64,000 nt of DNA from Ottelia alismoides (Eukaryota > Streptophyta > Magnoliopsida > Alismatales > Hydrocharitaceae). This document shows, piece after piece, positions 10,436-20,965 of this stretch. A program made the translations under genes and the position numbers. Where the stretch lies: positions 620,001 through 684,000 of the forward strand of contig JAZKJV010006054.1 in the NCBI GenBank assembly GCA_037367405.1, in the 5' to 3' direction. Position 1 is the stretch's first letter. Each line of letters starts with the position of its first letter. Below the pieces are notes generated by a model. That model worked only from the letters and a program-made list of their open reading frames with translations, was not told the DNA's origin and made no database searches.

Positions 10436-10840
10436 TAACACTTCTTGACAACAGATCATCCATCGATCTGATGCCTACTTCACAACTCAAAGAATTTGGG
10501 TTGGAACCGCTCAAGTCAGCCAGAATAATCATGTAGTTTGCAGATACATCAGTCAAACGACCAAGGGGCATTTTAGAGGATATCTTCATCACTATTCAGG
10601 GGATGCAATTCCATGTGGACTTCATTGTGCTATACATGGACACCTTGGCTCCTTTACTTCACACCCCGATCTTACCTGGATGGTCATTCCTTCAAAAACT
10701 GAAGTAGTGGTGGACTACAACACTGAATAGATTACCTTCTGTTCCAGTGACGATAAGGTACCTGTCAAGACGATCCAAGTGCAAAGGCCGACAGATTTTG
10801 CAATTGATGAGAGCAAGCCTACACAACAGAGATAAGAGGA
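10400..10840 (+). pseudogene. Gypsy aspartic protease, decayed
   Basis: The frame from about 10,438 reads through SSIDLMPTSQLKEFGL. This is the Athila-type active-site region, whose family form is D(L/T/N)GASINLMP. Here the catalytic Asp is retained but the following Gly is Arg. Further on come SVKRPKGILEDIFI (10,550-10,590) and the flap-distal I(L/I)LGR-like segment near 10,668. In-frame stops occur at about 10,534 and 10,725. The protease would process Gag-Pol; this copy is inactive. Confidence 0.8.
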
Positions 10841-10880
10841 TTGTGACTTTCTAGCAAAAATAAGAGACACACATCTGTTC

Positions 10881-11033
10881 ATGGATGAAATCGAGAATCA
10901 TAAATTCCTCTCTCCAAAGGAAGGAGTGGACAACACAGTCGAATTTACCATTGTCTTTGAAGATGAGACCTTTTTTGATTTTCCAAATGAATGGATTGTT
11001 GGCCACTTGTCCTTAACAGAACAAGAGGACATT
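10881..11033 (+). pseudogene. Protease-RT spacer of Gypsy no. 1, left part
   Basis: A Glu/Asp-rich open frame of about 51 codons corresponds to the acidic linker between protease and RT in Athila-type Pol. It is cut at 11,033 by the 3.6-kb insertion. The same frame resumes at 14,638 if the insertion and one 5-bp duplication are disregarded, which supports the insertion boundaries. Confidence 0.65.
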
Positions 11034-11305
11034 TGTGATGCCCGCCCCGAGATTTGGGTTACCCATTTACATAGCATTCGCAATATTATATTTGATATTG
11101 ATCGCATTAGTTACAGAAAATAAGGAAAAAAATTATTGTTCGAATGATATTCACAGTAATGATAAACAACCACAGATCTAACAAGTGTCTCCAAATTCAC
11201 ATTTACATTAATTTTCATATATATACATGTAACAGAAGAAAATGGAAATTTGTACATGTATCCCAAGATTTAAAAGAGAAAGAAAAGCAATTACATTATA
11301 TTATA
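11034..11305 (+). repeat. Left inverted repeat of the 3.6-kb insertion
   Basis: It aligns over about 270 bp to the reverse complement of 14,365-14,632. Shared landmarks are the TGTGA terminus, GGGTTACC-like, TATTGATCGCATTAG, AATGATAA(A/T)CAACCACAGA and GTACATGTATCCCAA. Identity is roughly 70-78% by eye. Confidence 0.85.
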
Positions 11306-13159
11306 CAAAAACTATAACATGTGTACCATCAAAAGTAACTACAAAAGCTCAGGATCTAGTTATCAATCTACTTTAATGCATGTGCATTACCTTCCATTCA
11401 TGTTGGGAACAAGAGAAATGTCAACAAAAGTTGAGTACAATCTAAGTTATTGAAAATAATAAGTATTTCAGTGGTTTCAAAAGAAAGCAAGTAGATATGT
11501 ATTGCCATGTAATTTAACAAGATACTTGCGTGAAAATTGGTTTTCAAGTTGTTTTGTATATGCATCCCCTCTCTTACTCATCATAAGTCAACTACCCATA
11601 CCTAATTTTTTTCACTTTTTGATTATATGATCCATATCTTGGCTATCGCCTTTTTATTATTACTAGTTCATGTTGATGGATCTTGGTATTGAAGATGATG
11701 AATCACTGATCTAATCTTTATTTTTGTCTAATTTCTCAAGCTTAGTGGACAATCTGTGGTCTTGGTCTGAGTGTGACCTCACACGATTACTCTAAGCTGT
11801 GAAGAATACCTTAGGGTTTGGGTGCCTCCGTAGGCATGCAGTGGAGCATAATGTATCGTAACTAAGTTCCCAACATGTCCACTAGCTTCTCCTAACATTC
11901 ATAGTAGTAGTTTTGGATTCTGATCAAATGACAATGATTGATGATTGATAATGATTGATGATTTCTGTCTCATGATCTTTTCCTCACCAAGACCTACTAG
12001 CGGAACAGTAAAACAACCTCAAGAACAATATCAACTCAACTATAACAAAGTCAACTATAGCCAAGCTTAACTTTAACCAAACTCAATTGTACCTTACAAC
12101 TATCTTTTCTTCGACAGAACCTACAGGTGTAACAATAACCGAAAACTCAAGTGGAGAGTAATCCTCCTAAGAGACTCTTCCATCTCACCCTCTCAATGAA
12201 AGTGCGATCCAAGAGAGGGCTAGACACACTCCAGAACTATGCCCTAGAGATAGGTGGGAGAGACTTTCCGGACTAAGTCACTCCAAAAATCGACCCGACT
12301 GGTACGTGCAAAAGGAGCTCGAAACACAAAATCAAGGGTCCTTCTACCTAGGTACCATACTGAAATAGGGTCAACCGAACTTGTCAAAAATCTGGATCCT
12401 AAAGAAGCATAAAAATATTGCAAGCTCGCGTAAAAAACGTAAAAAGGACTGGTATCCTAGACCGCGCTCTAGGCACCCGTTGCCCTAACTCGGCTTTATA
12501 TGTCCTACCTAGCTAAGAGTGACCACATACTCACACTATCAGGTGTACAGGTCACCATGACCAACACTATTATTTATCAGTCATCATTAATTACCAACAT
12601 TTTCACTTGGTCGACTACTCATTTCTTTCTCAATCCATTCTGTGGTTGACTGTATAGATCTAGGTCCTTTGTTGACAACCTTATTCAATAGTGATCCATA
12701 GTTAGTGATTCATATCTAAAGAATTGATCATGAAGATTTTCAGTCATTAATCTCAGATTACCTTATCTAAAATCATGAGATTAGAAGTCATTTAGTGGAT
12801 TTGGATCTAAGTTCAATACAATGCAAAATTCCCAACTTTTTAATTTATGAGATTAGGAGCTACTCATAAGACCTAGATTTAAGTTCAAATCAATGCAAAA
12901 CTTCCATCTTTTCTTTTCAATCTTCCAAATTTAGTCATAAATTCTCATCTATAATTTGATTCAATAGTAATAGTAGTCGGATGATAATTTTCTAAAATTG
13001 TCAAAATTCTCAACTAGATAATTAATAGTAATAACATACAATTTAAAATCCTCAAATCCTAAATAATCAGTGGGTGTATAGCAGCACTATTTATGCAAGA
13101 AATTATTCACAAATCCTTAGTTAAATAGGGGTTATATATCAACATATACATCCAAGTCA

Positions 13160-13735
13160 TTATGAACAGTAGTAGAGAATTCAATTCAAATTTTAAACTA
13201 AAATTTGAGCACAGTAGCAAAGAATTCGTTCAAAATTTTAAACTGAAATTTGAGTACAATAGTGGAGATTTTAATTCAAATTTTTAAACTAAAATTTAAG
13301 TACAGTAGCAGAGAATTCAATTTAAATATTTAAACTTAAATTTAAGCACAATAACATAAAATTCAATTTAAATTTTTAAACTAAAAATTTAAGCATAGTA
13401 GGAGAGAATAGAATTTTAATGTTTAAACTAAAATTTTAAACTAAAATATTAGCACAATAGCAGAGAATGCACTTTAAATTTTTAAACTAAAATTTGAGCA
13501 TAAGAGTATAGAAATCTATTTAAATTTTTAAACTAAAAATTTAGCACTATAGAAGAGAACTAAATTTAAAAGTTTAAACTAAAAATTTGAGCACAATGGT
13601 AGAGAATTCAATTTAATAAACTAAAAATTTAGCACGGTAACAAATAATTCAATTTAAAATTTTAAACTAAAATTTGAGCACAGAAGTAGAGAATTCACTT
13701 TAAATTTTTAACCTAAAAAGTTAGCACAGCTTAGT
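13160..13735. repeat. AT-rich minisatellite, unit about 57 bp
   Basis: Roughly ten imperfect tandem copies occur of a unit containing TTTAAACTAAAATTTGAGCAC, then AGTAGCAGAGAATTCA (the second word repeats with small changes). Most units carry an AT(T)TTTAAACTAAAAT near-palindrome. No coding potential. It lies inside the 3.6-kb insertion. Confidence 0.85.
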
Positions 13736-14009
13736 CAATTTCATATTATGAATCATGTCGACATTATTGTTTAATTTTTGATCCTAATGCATGTTAATTG
13801 CCTCTAAAATTCTCACAATATAATATGAAATCAGAACATCCACAGTGGTATGAAATTTATACCTAATTTGCATGCAAATAACTCCAATTTCATCTATCTT
13901 ATATCTATAATCATGGCTATCTAATTGATCTTAAAAATTTTGATCAATTCCTTATAATACTCTACTTATTATTTAATTGCATGAGCAATTTTTATAGGTT
14001 TTGAACCAT

Positions 14010-14345
14010 GCATGAAAGGCAGCAAGAGAGGGAAGTGGTTGAACCTTGGATCTGAGACACATACATGTGTGCCATCTAGGATGAATTTGATGATTTTGTG
14101 ATGTCCGAGTCCATTTTGTGGAAGGATGTCCGGGTCATTGTGCTGAATGACGATTAGTTACACAGAGACATTATTGATGAGGTACACAATTCACGACTGT
14201 CTATTCATCCTGGTAGCACAAAGATGTATCGTGATCTGCGATAACATTTTTGGTGGGACGGGATGAAGCACGATGTGGCACATCATGTTAGCAGATGCTT
14301 GACCTGTCAGATGGTCAAAGCTGAGCATAGGAGAACACTAGGATA
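14010..14345 (+). pseudogene. Gypsy (chromovirus-like) integrase zinc finger
   Basis: A frame at about 14,150-14,340 contains the H2C2 integrase zinc-binding signature: H...SIHPGSTKMYRDLR, a stop, FWWDGMKHDVAHHV, then CLTCQMVKAEH. This HPGSTKMYRDL version is typical of Tekay/CRM-like chromoviruses, not of the Athila-type host element, so it belongs to the inserted element. The remainder of pol is absent; 3' of it the sequence passes directly into the right inverted repeat. Confidence 0.8.
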
Positions 14346-14364
14346 TATGTAGCTCTCACGTGCT

Positions 14365-14632
14365 TATTTCTTTCTCTTTTGTTATATTTTGGGATACATG
14401 TACAGTTTGTCATTTAGTTTTGACGCATGTAATGTTATATGAAAACTAATGCAAATATGAAATTGGTGTCATTTAGTTTTGACGCATGTAGCTCTGTGGT
14501 TGATTATCATTATTGTGAACGTCACTAGAATCACAAAAAATTCCCTCATTTTCTATAACCTAATGCGATCAATAGCGAATATGATATTACGATTTTTCTG
14601 TAAACAGGTAACTCGGATCCCAGGGTGTCACA
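14365..14632 (-). repeat. Right inverted repeat of the 3.6-kb insertion
   Basis: It is the reverse-complement counterpart of 11,034-11,305, ending TGTCACA. Near its inner end the word CATTTAGTTTTGACGCATGTA occurs twice (14,411 and 14,470) and is absent from the left copy. Confidence 0.85.
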
Positions 14633-14637
14633 AGATT

Positions 14638-14820
14638 ATTGAAAATTTTAGTGAACACGAGGAAATTATTGAAAACTTTTATGAAGCATTAAATTCAGAG
14701 ATTGCATTTCCCATGGTGGACAATTTGCACTTGATGGATATGACACCACCAACCTGCACAATTGTTGAAGTTGCTATTGAACTGATTTCGACCTCACATG
14801 AGCTCAAACCATTACCGTAA
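14638..14820 (+). pseudogene. Protease-RT spacer of Gypsy no. 1, right part
   Basis: An acidic open frame continues the one broken at 11,033 and ends in HELKPLP and a stop. In Athila-type Pol the LELKPLP block directly precedes RT, so the position is right. Confidence 0.75.
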
Positions 14821-14823
14821 AAT

Positions 14824-15695
14824 ATGAAGTATGTCTTCCTTGCAAGTGAACAGAACATGTTCCCAGTCATAATAAATTCACAACTAACCAAGGACCAAGA
14901 ATCTCGCTTGTTCGAGGTTCTAGAAAGAAACTGCAAGGCCATATGCCAGAAAATTTCAGATTTCCTTGGATCAACCCTTCAATGTGTTGGAATCATATCT
15001 ACCTTAAAGAAGACAACAAGCCCTCCTTAGAATTTAAGTGCAGACTAAACCCTGATCACTGGGAGGTTGTCATGAATGAAATTACTAAATGGTGTGATGC
15101 TTGATTAATATATCACATCTTGATTCAAAATATGTGAGTCCCCTGCACGTAGTGCCGAAGAAATCCAGGATCACCATTGTGAAGAATGACAAAGGACAGG
15201 AGATCTCAACTGGTTACCAACTTCCTGGTGTGTCTGTGTAGATTACAGATGCATGAATCTAGTGACCAAGAAAGATCATTTCCCACTTCCCTTCATCGAC
15301 CATATAATAGAAAGACTGGCCACGAAGGAGTTTTACTGTTTCTTAGACAAATACTCTAGATATAATTAGGTTGCCATTTCCCCGGAAGATCAAGAGATGA
15401 CCACCTTCATCTGTCCGTTCGGGACATATGTCTTCCACAAAATGCCTTTTGGATTGTGTAATTCTTCTACGACATGAGGTGCATGTTGGTAGTATTTATA
15501 GATATGGTTGGGAGTTTTCTGGAGGTTTTCATCGATGAATTTTCAGTTTACAGAGGCAGTTTCGATCAGTGCCTTGCACATCTAGACCAAGTATTGAAGA
15601 GATGCTGCGAAGTTAATCTTGTGCTCTTGTGGGAGAAGAGTCACTTCATGGTGACTAAGGGAATTGTGTTAGGACATGTCATATCTTAGCGTGGC
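14824..15695 (+). pseudogene. Gypsy reverse transcriptase, decayed
   Basis: It begins with KYVFLASEQNMFPVII, the Athila LKYAFLG...PVIISS block. Then come VCVDYRCMN...KKDHFPLPFID (15,230-15,300), FYCFLDKYSRYN (15,332-15,368), TTFICPFGTYVFHKMPFGLCNSS (15,400-15,465) and the catalytic box at about 15,520-15,550, where F(I/M)DDFSV reads FIDEFSV, so the second Asp is Glu. Stops and frameshifts occur throughout. The thumb/connection end KGIVLGHVIS is at 15,658-15,689. Confidence 0.9.
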
Positions 15696-16330
15696 ATGGA
15701 GGTTGATCCTACAAAGGTGGACATGATTTCCAAGCTTGATCCACCTACAAATTTGAAGCAACTTTGGTCGTTTCTTGGGTACGTGGGATTTTATAGAAGA
15801 TTCATAAAAGACTTCAACAAAATTGCCCGACTGCTGAATGAGCTTCTTGGCAAGAAGATGAATTTTATTGTAGATTACATAGTTCTCCAAGCCTTTAATC
15901 AGTTGAAAGAATTGATCACTCACTTAGGCCCCTATCTTACTGTAGCTAGATTGGTCTCTACCATTTGAGATCATGGCTGATGCTTTTAATTATGCCATTG
16001 GTGCGATTTTGGGGCAGAGGAGATACGAATTACCATTTGTTGTTTACTATGCTAGCATGACATTAGACGGATTACAAAAGAAATATACTATCACTGATAA
16101 AGAGCTGCTAGTAGTAGTTTTTTCCTGCAAAAGTTCATATCACACTTCTTGGGATACAAAGTCATCGTTTATACAGATGATTCTTCCATCAAGTTCTTGC
16201 AAAGCAAGAAGTATGCCAAACCTAGAATGATAAGATAGATCCTTCTACTCCAGTAGTTTGACCTCAAAATCAGAGACAAACCTGGAATAAATAATGTGGT
16301 GGCAGATCATCTTTCAAGACTACCAAAAAT
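15696..16330 (+). pseudogene. RT connection and RNase H, decayed
   Basis: A 90-codon frame (15,696-15,968) carries the RSFLGHVGFYRRFIKDFSKIA-type block. The next (15,973-16,230) carries DAFNYAIGAILGQR...YASMTLDGLQKKYTITDKELLVVVF, which is RNase H with its D and E catalytic region. After a frame change the terminal ADHLSRL lies near 16,300-16,325. RNase H would remove the RNA strand during cDNA synthesis. Stops at 15,966 and 16,228 inactivate it. Confidence 0.9.
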
Positions 16331-16389
16331 CGACACTCCTGAGCAGAGCATGATAGCCATTATAGAAACCATCCAAGTTGAAACAATTC

Positions 16390-17660
16390 TATCAATCACC
16401 TCGCTCCCCCGGTTCTCCGATATTGTGGATTATCTTGTTTTCAAGAGAACTCCACAAGATTAGCCTAAGCTGAAAGTTGACAAGTTCTTGTCAGATATCC
16501 ATTTCTACAGTGGGAGGATCCTTATTTATTTTGTGAAGGGGTAGATTACATCTGGAGAAGGTGTATTCCTCAGAAGGAATATCACAATGTCCTCGAGCAT
16601 TGCCATAATCGAGAATTAGGAGGACATCATTCAGGGAAAAGAATTACATTGAAAGTACTTCAATGGGGCCTCTAGCAGCCGATCCTTTTTCAAGATGCAG
16701 AAGAATGTGTGAAATGTTGTACTGACTGTTAGAAGATGGGTGGAACTATTGGATTGAGAGATACAATGCCGTTAAAATATATTCAGATATCAAACGTTTT
16801 TGATGCATGGGCATTGACTTCATGTTCCCATTTCCTAACAGCCAGGGTTTTGAATACATTCTACTCGTCATTTATTATGTTAGTCGTTGGGTGGAGGCTA
16901 TCCTAACTCGAACTGCCGGTAGCCAAACTGTTTGTCGATTCTTGAAAGAGAATATCATTGCAAGGTTTGAGATTCCAAAGATTCTGATATCAAATGGTGG
17001 TGGCCACTTTATCAACAGATAAGTCAAGAAGCTGACCCAAGAATATTATATTGAGCATCGAGTCTCTTCTCCATACCACCCACAATCCAATGGCTTGGCC
17101 GAATGTCCAAATGGGGAGATTAAGACTATTCTTCAAAAGTTTGTACGACCTGATAGGAAGAACTTGTCATAATTTCTCGACTCGATTCTTTGGGCTTATC
17201 GCACCATGTACAAGTCACCTTTGAGAATGTCTCCCTACCGCCTAATTTATGGCAAGCCATGCCATCTGCCTGTGGAATTAATTCATAAATCTTTATGGGT
17301 AATCAATGTATGTAACTTGGATTCTAAGAAGTCCAGAAAGAACAGAAAGGTTGATCTAAACTGATTACTCGAATGCATATGACAACAACCTGATGTACAA
17401 GGAGAAAGTAAAGAAGTGGCATAACAAGCATATCCATAAGAAGACTTTCGAGACTGGTCAGAAGGTTTGGTTGTTTGATGCAAAGTTGAAACTTTTCCTA
17501 GGAAAGTTGAAAAGCTAATGGGCATGGTCGTTCGTAGTGAAACTTGTGTGTGACAATGGTAGTATCATGATATATGGTTTTTCACCCAATGCATAATCTT
17601 TTGTGATCCACGAACACTTGATGAAGCCCTTCTTAGAGCATGATATATTCCTGTCTATTG
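16390..17660 (+). pseudogene. Gypsy integrase with C-terminal domain, decayed
   Basis: An H2C2-like remnant lies at about 16,540-16,740. The catalytic core follows at 16,807-17,200: GIDFMFPFPNSQGFEYIL (first Asp present), ILISNGGGHFIN (the second Asp of the family ISD.G.HF motif is Asn), and YHPQSNGLAECPNGEI with the catalytic Glu. KSPLRMSPYRLIYGKPCHL is at 17,212-17,275. The C-terminal KVWLFDAKLKLFLGKLKS block is at 17,463-17,515, with ...HEHLMKPFLEH near 17,600-17,640. Frameshifts and at least eight stops are present. Confidence 0.9.
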
Positions 17661-17803
17661 TTGATTCCATACAGATGGTATTTCTAGACGACCCGCGGAA
17701 TCACCAAAGTTAGACGAGGCTCCAAAAACATTTTTGATTAATTTTTCTTCTTTTCTTCTTTCAATATTCCGATTATTACACTCATCTCATTCATCATTAC
17801 TAT

Positions 17804-18172
17804 ACTTAGGATATGTTTCATCGTAGGTATAGGGAGGATGAGTGTATACATGTGCTCATTCTTTGACCCCTCTCTTGTCTTATCAACTCTTGACATTCTA
17901 TCTATACTTAGGGATATCTTATACTAAATATAGGGAAGACATGTCGAACCGATGATTTGTTCATTCCCGCCCTTGACTCTCTCTACTTTGTACACAGACT
18001 GTTATATATAGGATTAATTGATATGAAGTATAGAGGGGATGATCATTTTCTCATTCTTTATTTAGCCGTTGTAGTATAGATTTTCCTATACTTAGCATGA
18101 GTTGTGTCTTCTTTTTTCTCTTTGACCAATTAGGACATAGCTCAATCTAAGTGTAGGGGGTCATATATATGT
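17804..18172 (+). repeat. Four PPT-like stem-loop units
   Basis: Units near 17,808-17,845, 17,903-17,938, 17,998-18,042 and 18,080-18,172 each pair a CTATACTTAGG-like arm with a downstream CTAAGTATAGGG-like arm. The last ends CTAAGTGTAGGGGG. The G-rich arm resembles the family's terminal polypurine tract, AAGTATAGGGGG (seen inverted at 20,897-20,908 and 37,585-37,596). The same four units occur in the minus-strand element at 39,544-39,916. Confidence 0.7.
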
Positions 18173-18239
18173 TATATATACTTTAGCCATAACTCGTACT
18201 TTCATATTTTCAATAATATGGCTAACTAATTAAATTTAA

Positions 18240-18830
18240 ACACACATCAAATTCTTTATAATTACAGTTAATAAGCCGATCAAAACTATTTGCAAAATAT
18301 TTGAAAATGGTTATAAAATGTCTTGAAAGATCTTTTGAACCATTTGGAAAATATTTTGTAAAATGTTTTCAAACCTTTGTTAAAAATCTTTTGTTTATAT
18401 TTTTTATTTATTTAAGTAAAATATTTTGAAAATATTTTTGCAAATAGTATGGAAAATGGTTGCAAAAATACTTTGAAAAACTATACATACTGTTTGAAAA
18501 ATCTTTGCAAAATGGTTTTTAAAATTTTGTAAATGTTTATAAATTTTTTTATCAAATTATTTTCAAAAATAATTTTAAAAATGTTTGTGAAAATGATTTC
18601 AAATGTTTTGAGAACCTTCTATAGATAACAATTAACTCTTATAAATACCTAGTGTAAATATCTGCACATATTTCTTTCACTAACCTTTATTCAAAAATCC
18701 CTATAAATTTCAAAATTTTCAAAATTATAAAAATGTGCAAAATGGTTTCAAAATTTTGTATAAAACATTACAAATTTTTTCCAAAAAATCCATAAAAAGT
18801 TTAAAATCATAAAATTGCTTCACAAAAATA
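18240..18830 (+). repeat. AT-rich imperfect repeats of AAATGTTTGCAAAAT type
   Basis: About 590 bp are dominated by short variants of AAAATG(G/T)TT(G/T)CAAAA, loosely tandem. A similar zone is present inverted at 39,060-39,400 in the minus-strand copy, so it is an old feature of the family's 3' UTR, not local slippage alone. Confidence 0.6.
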
Positions 18831-19935
18831 TTTTTCTTGCATTGTACATAGCATTTGCATTTTTTAAAATGATCATGACAATTGAACTAGTTTGAAATAA
18901 AGTCTAGAGATTAGAGCTTGGTATAGACCTTAATACACCTAATTTTAGAGGAACCCATTAAGGACTGGAATTGAGGATACTTCTGATCATGATCACCTTG
19001 ACTTAATTATTTAGGTTCCATGAGACTATGTTCATGAGTCGATTCATTATGTCTAACTAGAACCCTTCATGTCATTCATACAACTTTTGAGTCAGTGGCT
19101 TGACTAGAAACCTCACGCTTAACACTTAGCACAACCCATATGGATTGTTGAAAAATCTTAGAGTCTAAGTCAGGACGATGCTAGGCCACTTCGGCAAGGG
19201 TGGCTCAAGAACCATTCTTGGAGATTGTTGAAACTCATATTCCAGTCCACTTATTTTGGTAGCCAAGAAATCTAATGACTGGAGACTGGATTGAGATAAT
19301 ACTTCGGATGAGGAGCGGTTTGCTGGTGCAACTTTTTCCAAGACTCCAAAACATGGACAGACCAAAATATTCTATATTCGTAGGGTTATAAACAAGAATG
19401 TAAAGCAATATAAAGTCAAAAAAATCCAAAGAAGAAGCCTACACCAAAAATTCCACAAAAAAATTGAGCTTCCAAAAAAGGCATGCTTCTTAGTGAAGAC
19501 TCGGTTACACTAATTGAGCTTCACAAGGGAATGAAGACTACACTCGTCCATTCCCACTTCTTTTCCCATTTTTTTAGCTTCCCCCTTTCGGTTATGAAAA
19601 CTAGCAGCACCTGACCTTAGAAGGAAGTATCTGTCTCGATGAGGACGAGTTACCAGAGGAGCAGACTCTTTGATGGTTCAATGGTTTGTCTGGGAAGAGT
19701 TGAAAAATTCATACAAATGGATCTGTCATTTCAAGGTTGCGAGAGTTTGCGACTAAGAGGATGTTTTTGACCAGACTGTGAATTGAACTTGTTCCTAACC
19801 TTTATGAGGTTCCAAACAAACCAAGAATCCAAAGGTCTTAACTGAGTTCTAAACATTGATTTTAATAAGATAAGTTCAAAAGCCAAAATTATTCCAAGTT
19901 CTTTCTTTTTCTTTTATTTATTTTCTTTGTATTAT

Positions 19936-20965
19936 GCATACTATATATTTTATTATTTTATATACATATATACATATTTATATCTTATTTAATTACATAT
20001 TTAGATATTTTTACTTTATTTTTTTGAGTTTATTCATATACTTAATTTATCATACACATATATTACATGTGTGTATTACAGATATATTTTGCCTATATAT
20101 TAAAGTATATTAATTATTTTATTTTTTTAATGATTTTATTTTATTTTAATTATTTGCATTTATTTCAAATAATATTTACAAATATATAAAAATATAAAAA
20201 ACTGAAAAATATAAGGGATAAATAAATTGAATATTATATACAAGTATCTTGTAGAATGAGGACCCAAAAGCCAACTTTTGCATCTTCACTTCAAATTGAA
20301 TGAAATCACTTCATTAAATAGATAATTTCATTTTGTGAATAATAAAGGTAAGTGGTGAATTTTAAGACAATATGGAGATGATACGGGTATGTAAAGCTTC
20401 CTTTGCGGCCTTTTATTCTGTGTATCCTAGGCACGCTGTGCATTATTTTTCAGTGAAATTAATTTTGTATTTTTCTTTATATTTTTATGTACCATGTTCA
20501 TTTTGAGGGTTTATTGATTTGAAATAAAAAAACAAGAAAATAAAATCAATCCCAAAACATATTATTGATGAATAAAAAATTAAGGTTTTTTGCCATTTTC
20601 GGTACAGTTTCTCTACCCTATCTCCATCTACTTTATTCCTTGTCGATCAAGTCATCATTATGACTAGGTCTCGGGCTCTAGGGTCACTCAATGTCTTTGA
20701 CACTTCATTCTTTTTGTTTTCTTTTCTTTATTCTTTTATTTTGGAATTAAATATAGTATTTTATACAAGGTTTTATACATTATTTTATGTGATTTATGGA
20801 GTTCTATTTTTTACAAATTAATGCTATATACATGCATTTAGTTAGGGATTTAAGTCCAAAATAAAAGAATAAAGGTGATGAAATGGAGATTCATCACCCC
20901 CTATACTTGCCTTTGCTAGTCCCTACCAAACATTTATGCCTATAAGTGAAATATTTATACTATCA
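19936..20965 (-). repeat. Inverted block: LTR start, PPT and 3' UTR tail
   Basis: On the minus strand, 20,965-20,909 is the 3' UTR tail (homologous to 37,640-37,597), 20,908-20,897 is the polypurine tract, and 20,896-19,936 is the first ~960 bp of an Athila-like LTR starting TGATGAATCTCC. It lies between the + strand 3' UTR, which stops short at 19,935, and + strand LTR sequence starting at 20,966. Inverting the block would give one continuous 3' UTR-PPT-LTR. The LTR-start-to-G-box distance would then be about 1,147 bp, against 1,152-1,155 in the minus-strand element. Confidence 0.75.

Larger units (their letters stand above)
11034..14632. mobile_element. 3.6-kb insertion with inverted LTR-like ends
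   Basis: The insertion starts TGTGATGCCCG and ends GGGTGTCACA and is flanked by ACATT (11,029-11,033) and AGATT (14,633-14,637), a 5-bp duplication with one mismatch. The reading frame of the host Gypsy is continuous across it. The first and last ~270 bp are inverted copies of each other. The interior holds LTR-like sequence without genes (11,306-13,160), a minisatellite (13,160-13,735), 275 bp of AT-rich filler, and a Gypsy integrase zinc-finger remnant (14,010-14,345). The TG/CA ends and 5-bp duplication point to LTR-retrotransposon integration, but one LTR end is in the wrong orientation. Confidence 0.7.
17661..19935 (+). other. Long 3' UTR of Gypsy no. 1
   Basis: This is 2.3 kb without a credible ORF; no env-like gene was recognised. 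It contains a series of PPT-like stem-loops (17,804-18,172), an AT-rich repeat zone (18,240-18,830), and a 1.1-kb segment (18,830-19,930) homologous to the reverse complement of 37,620-38,770 in the minus-strand Gypsy. The last ~60 bp and the polypurine tract are missing here and found inverted at 20,897-20,965. Confidence 0.75.

Noticed and set aside
11034..14632. Interpretation as a Mutator-like element because of long inverted repeats
   Set aside because: No 9-11 bp duplication is present at the ends. TG...CA termini, a 5-bp near-duplication and Gypsy integrase content fit an LTR-type origin better.
17661..19935. An env-like gene between integrase and the 3' LTR, as some Athila elements have
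   Set aside because: No open frame, signal peptide or membrane segment is recognisable in either copy of this 3' UTR.
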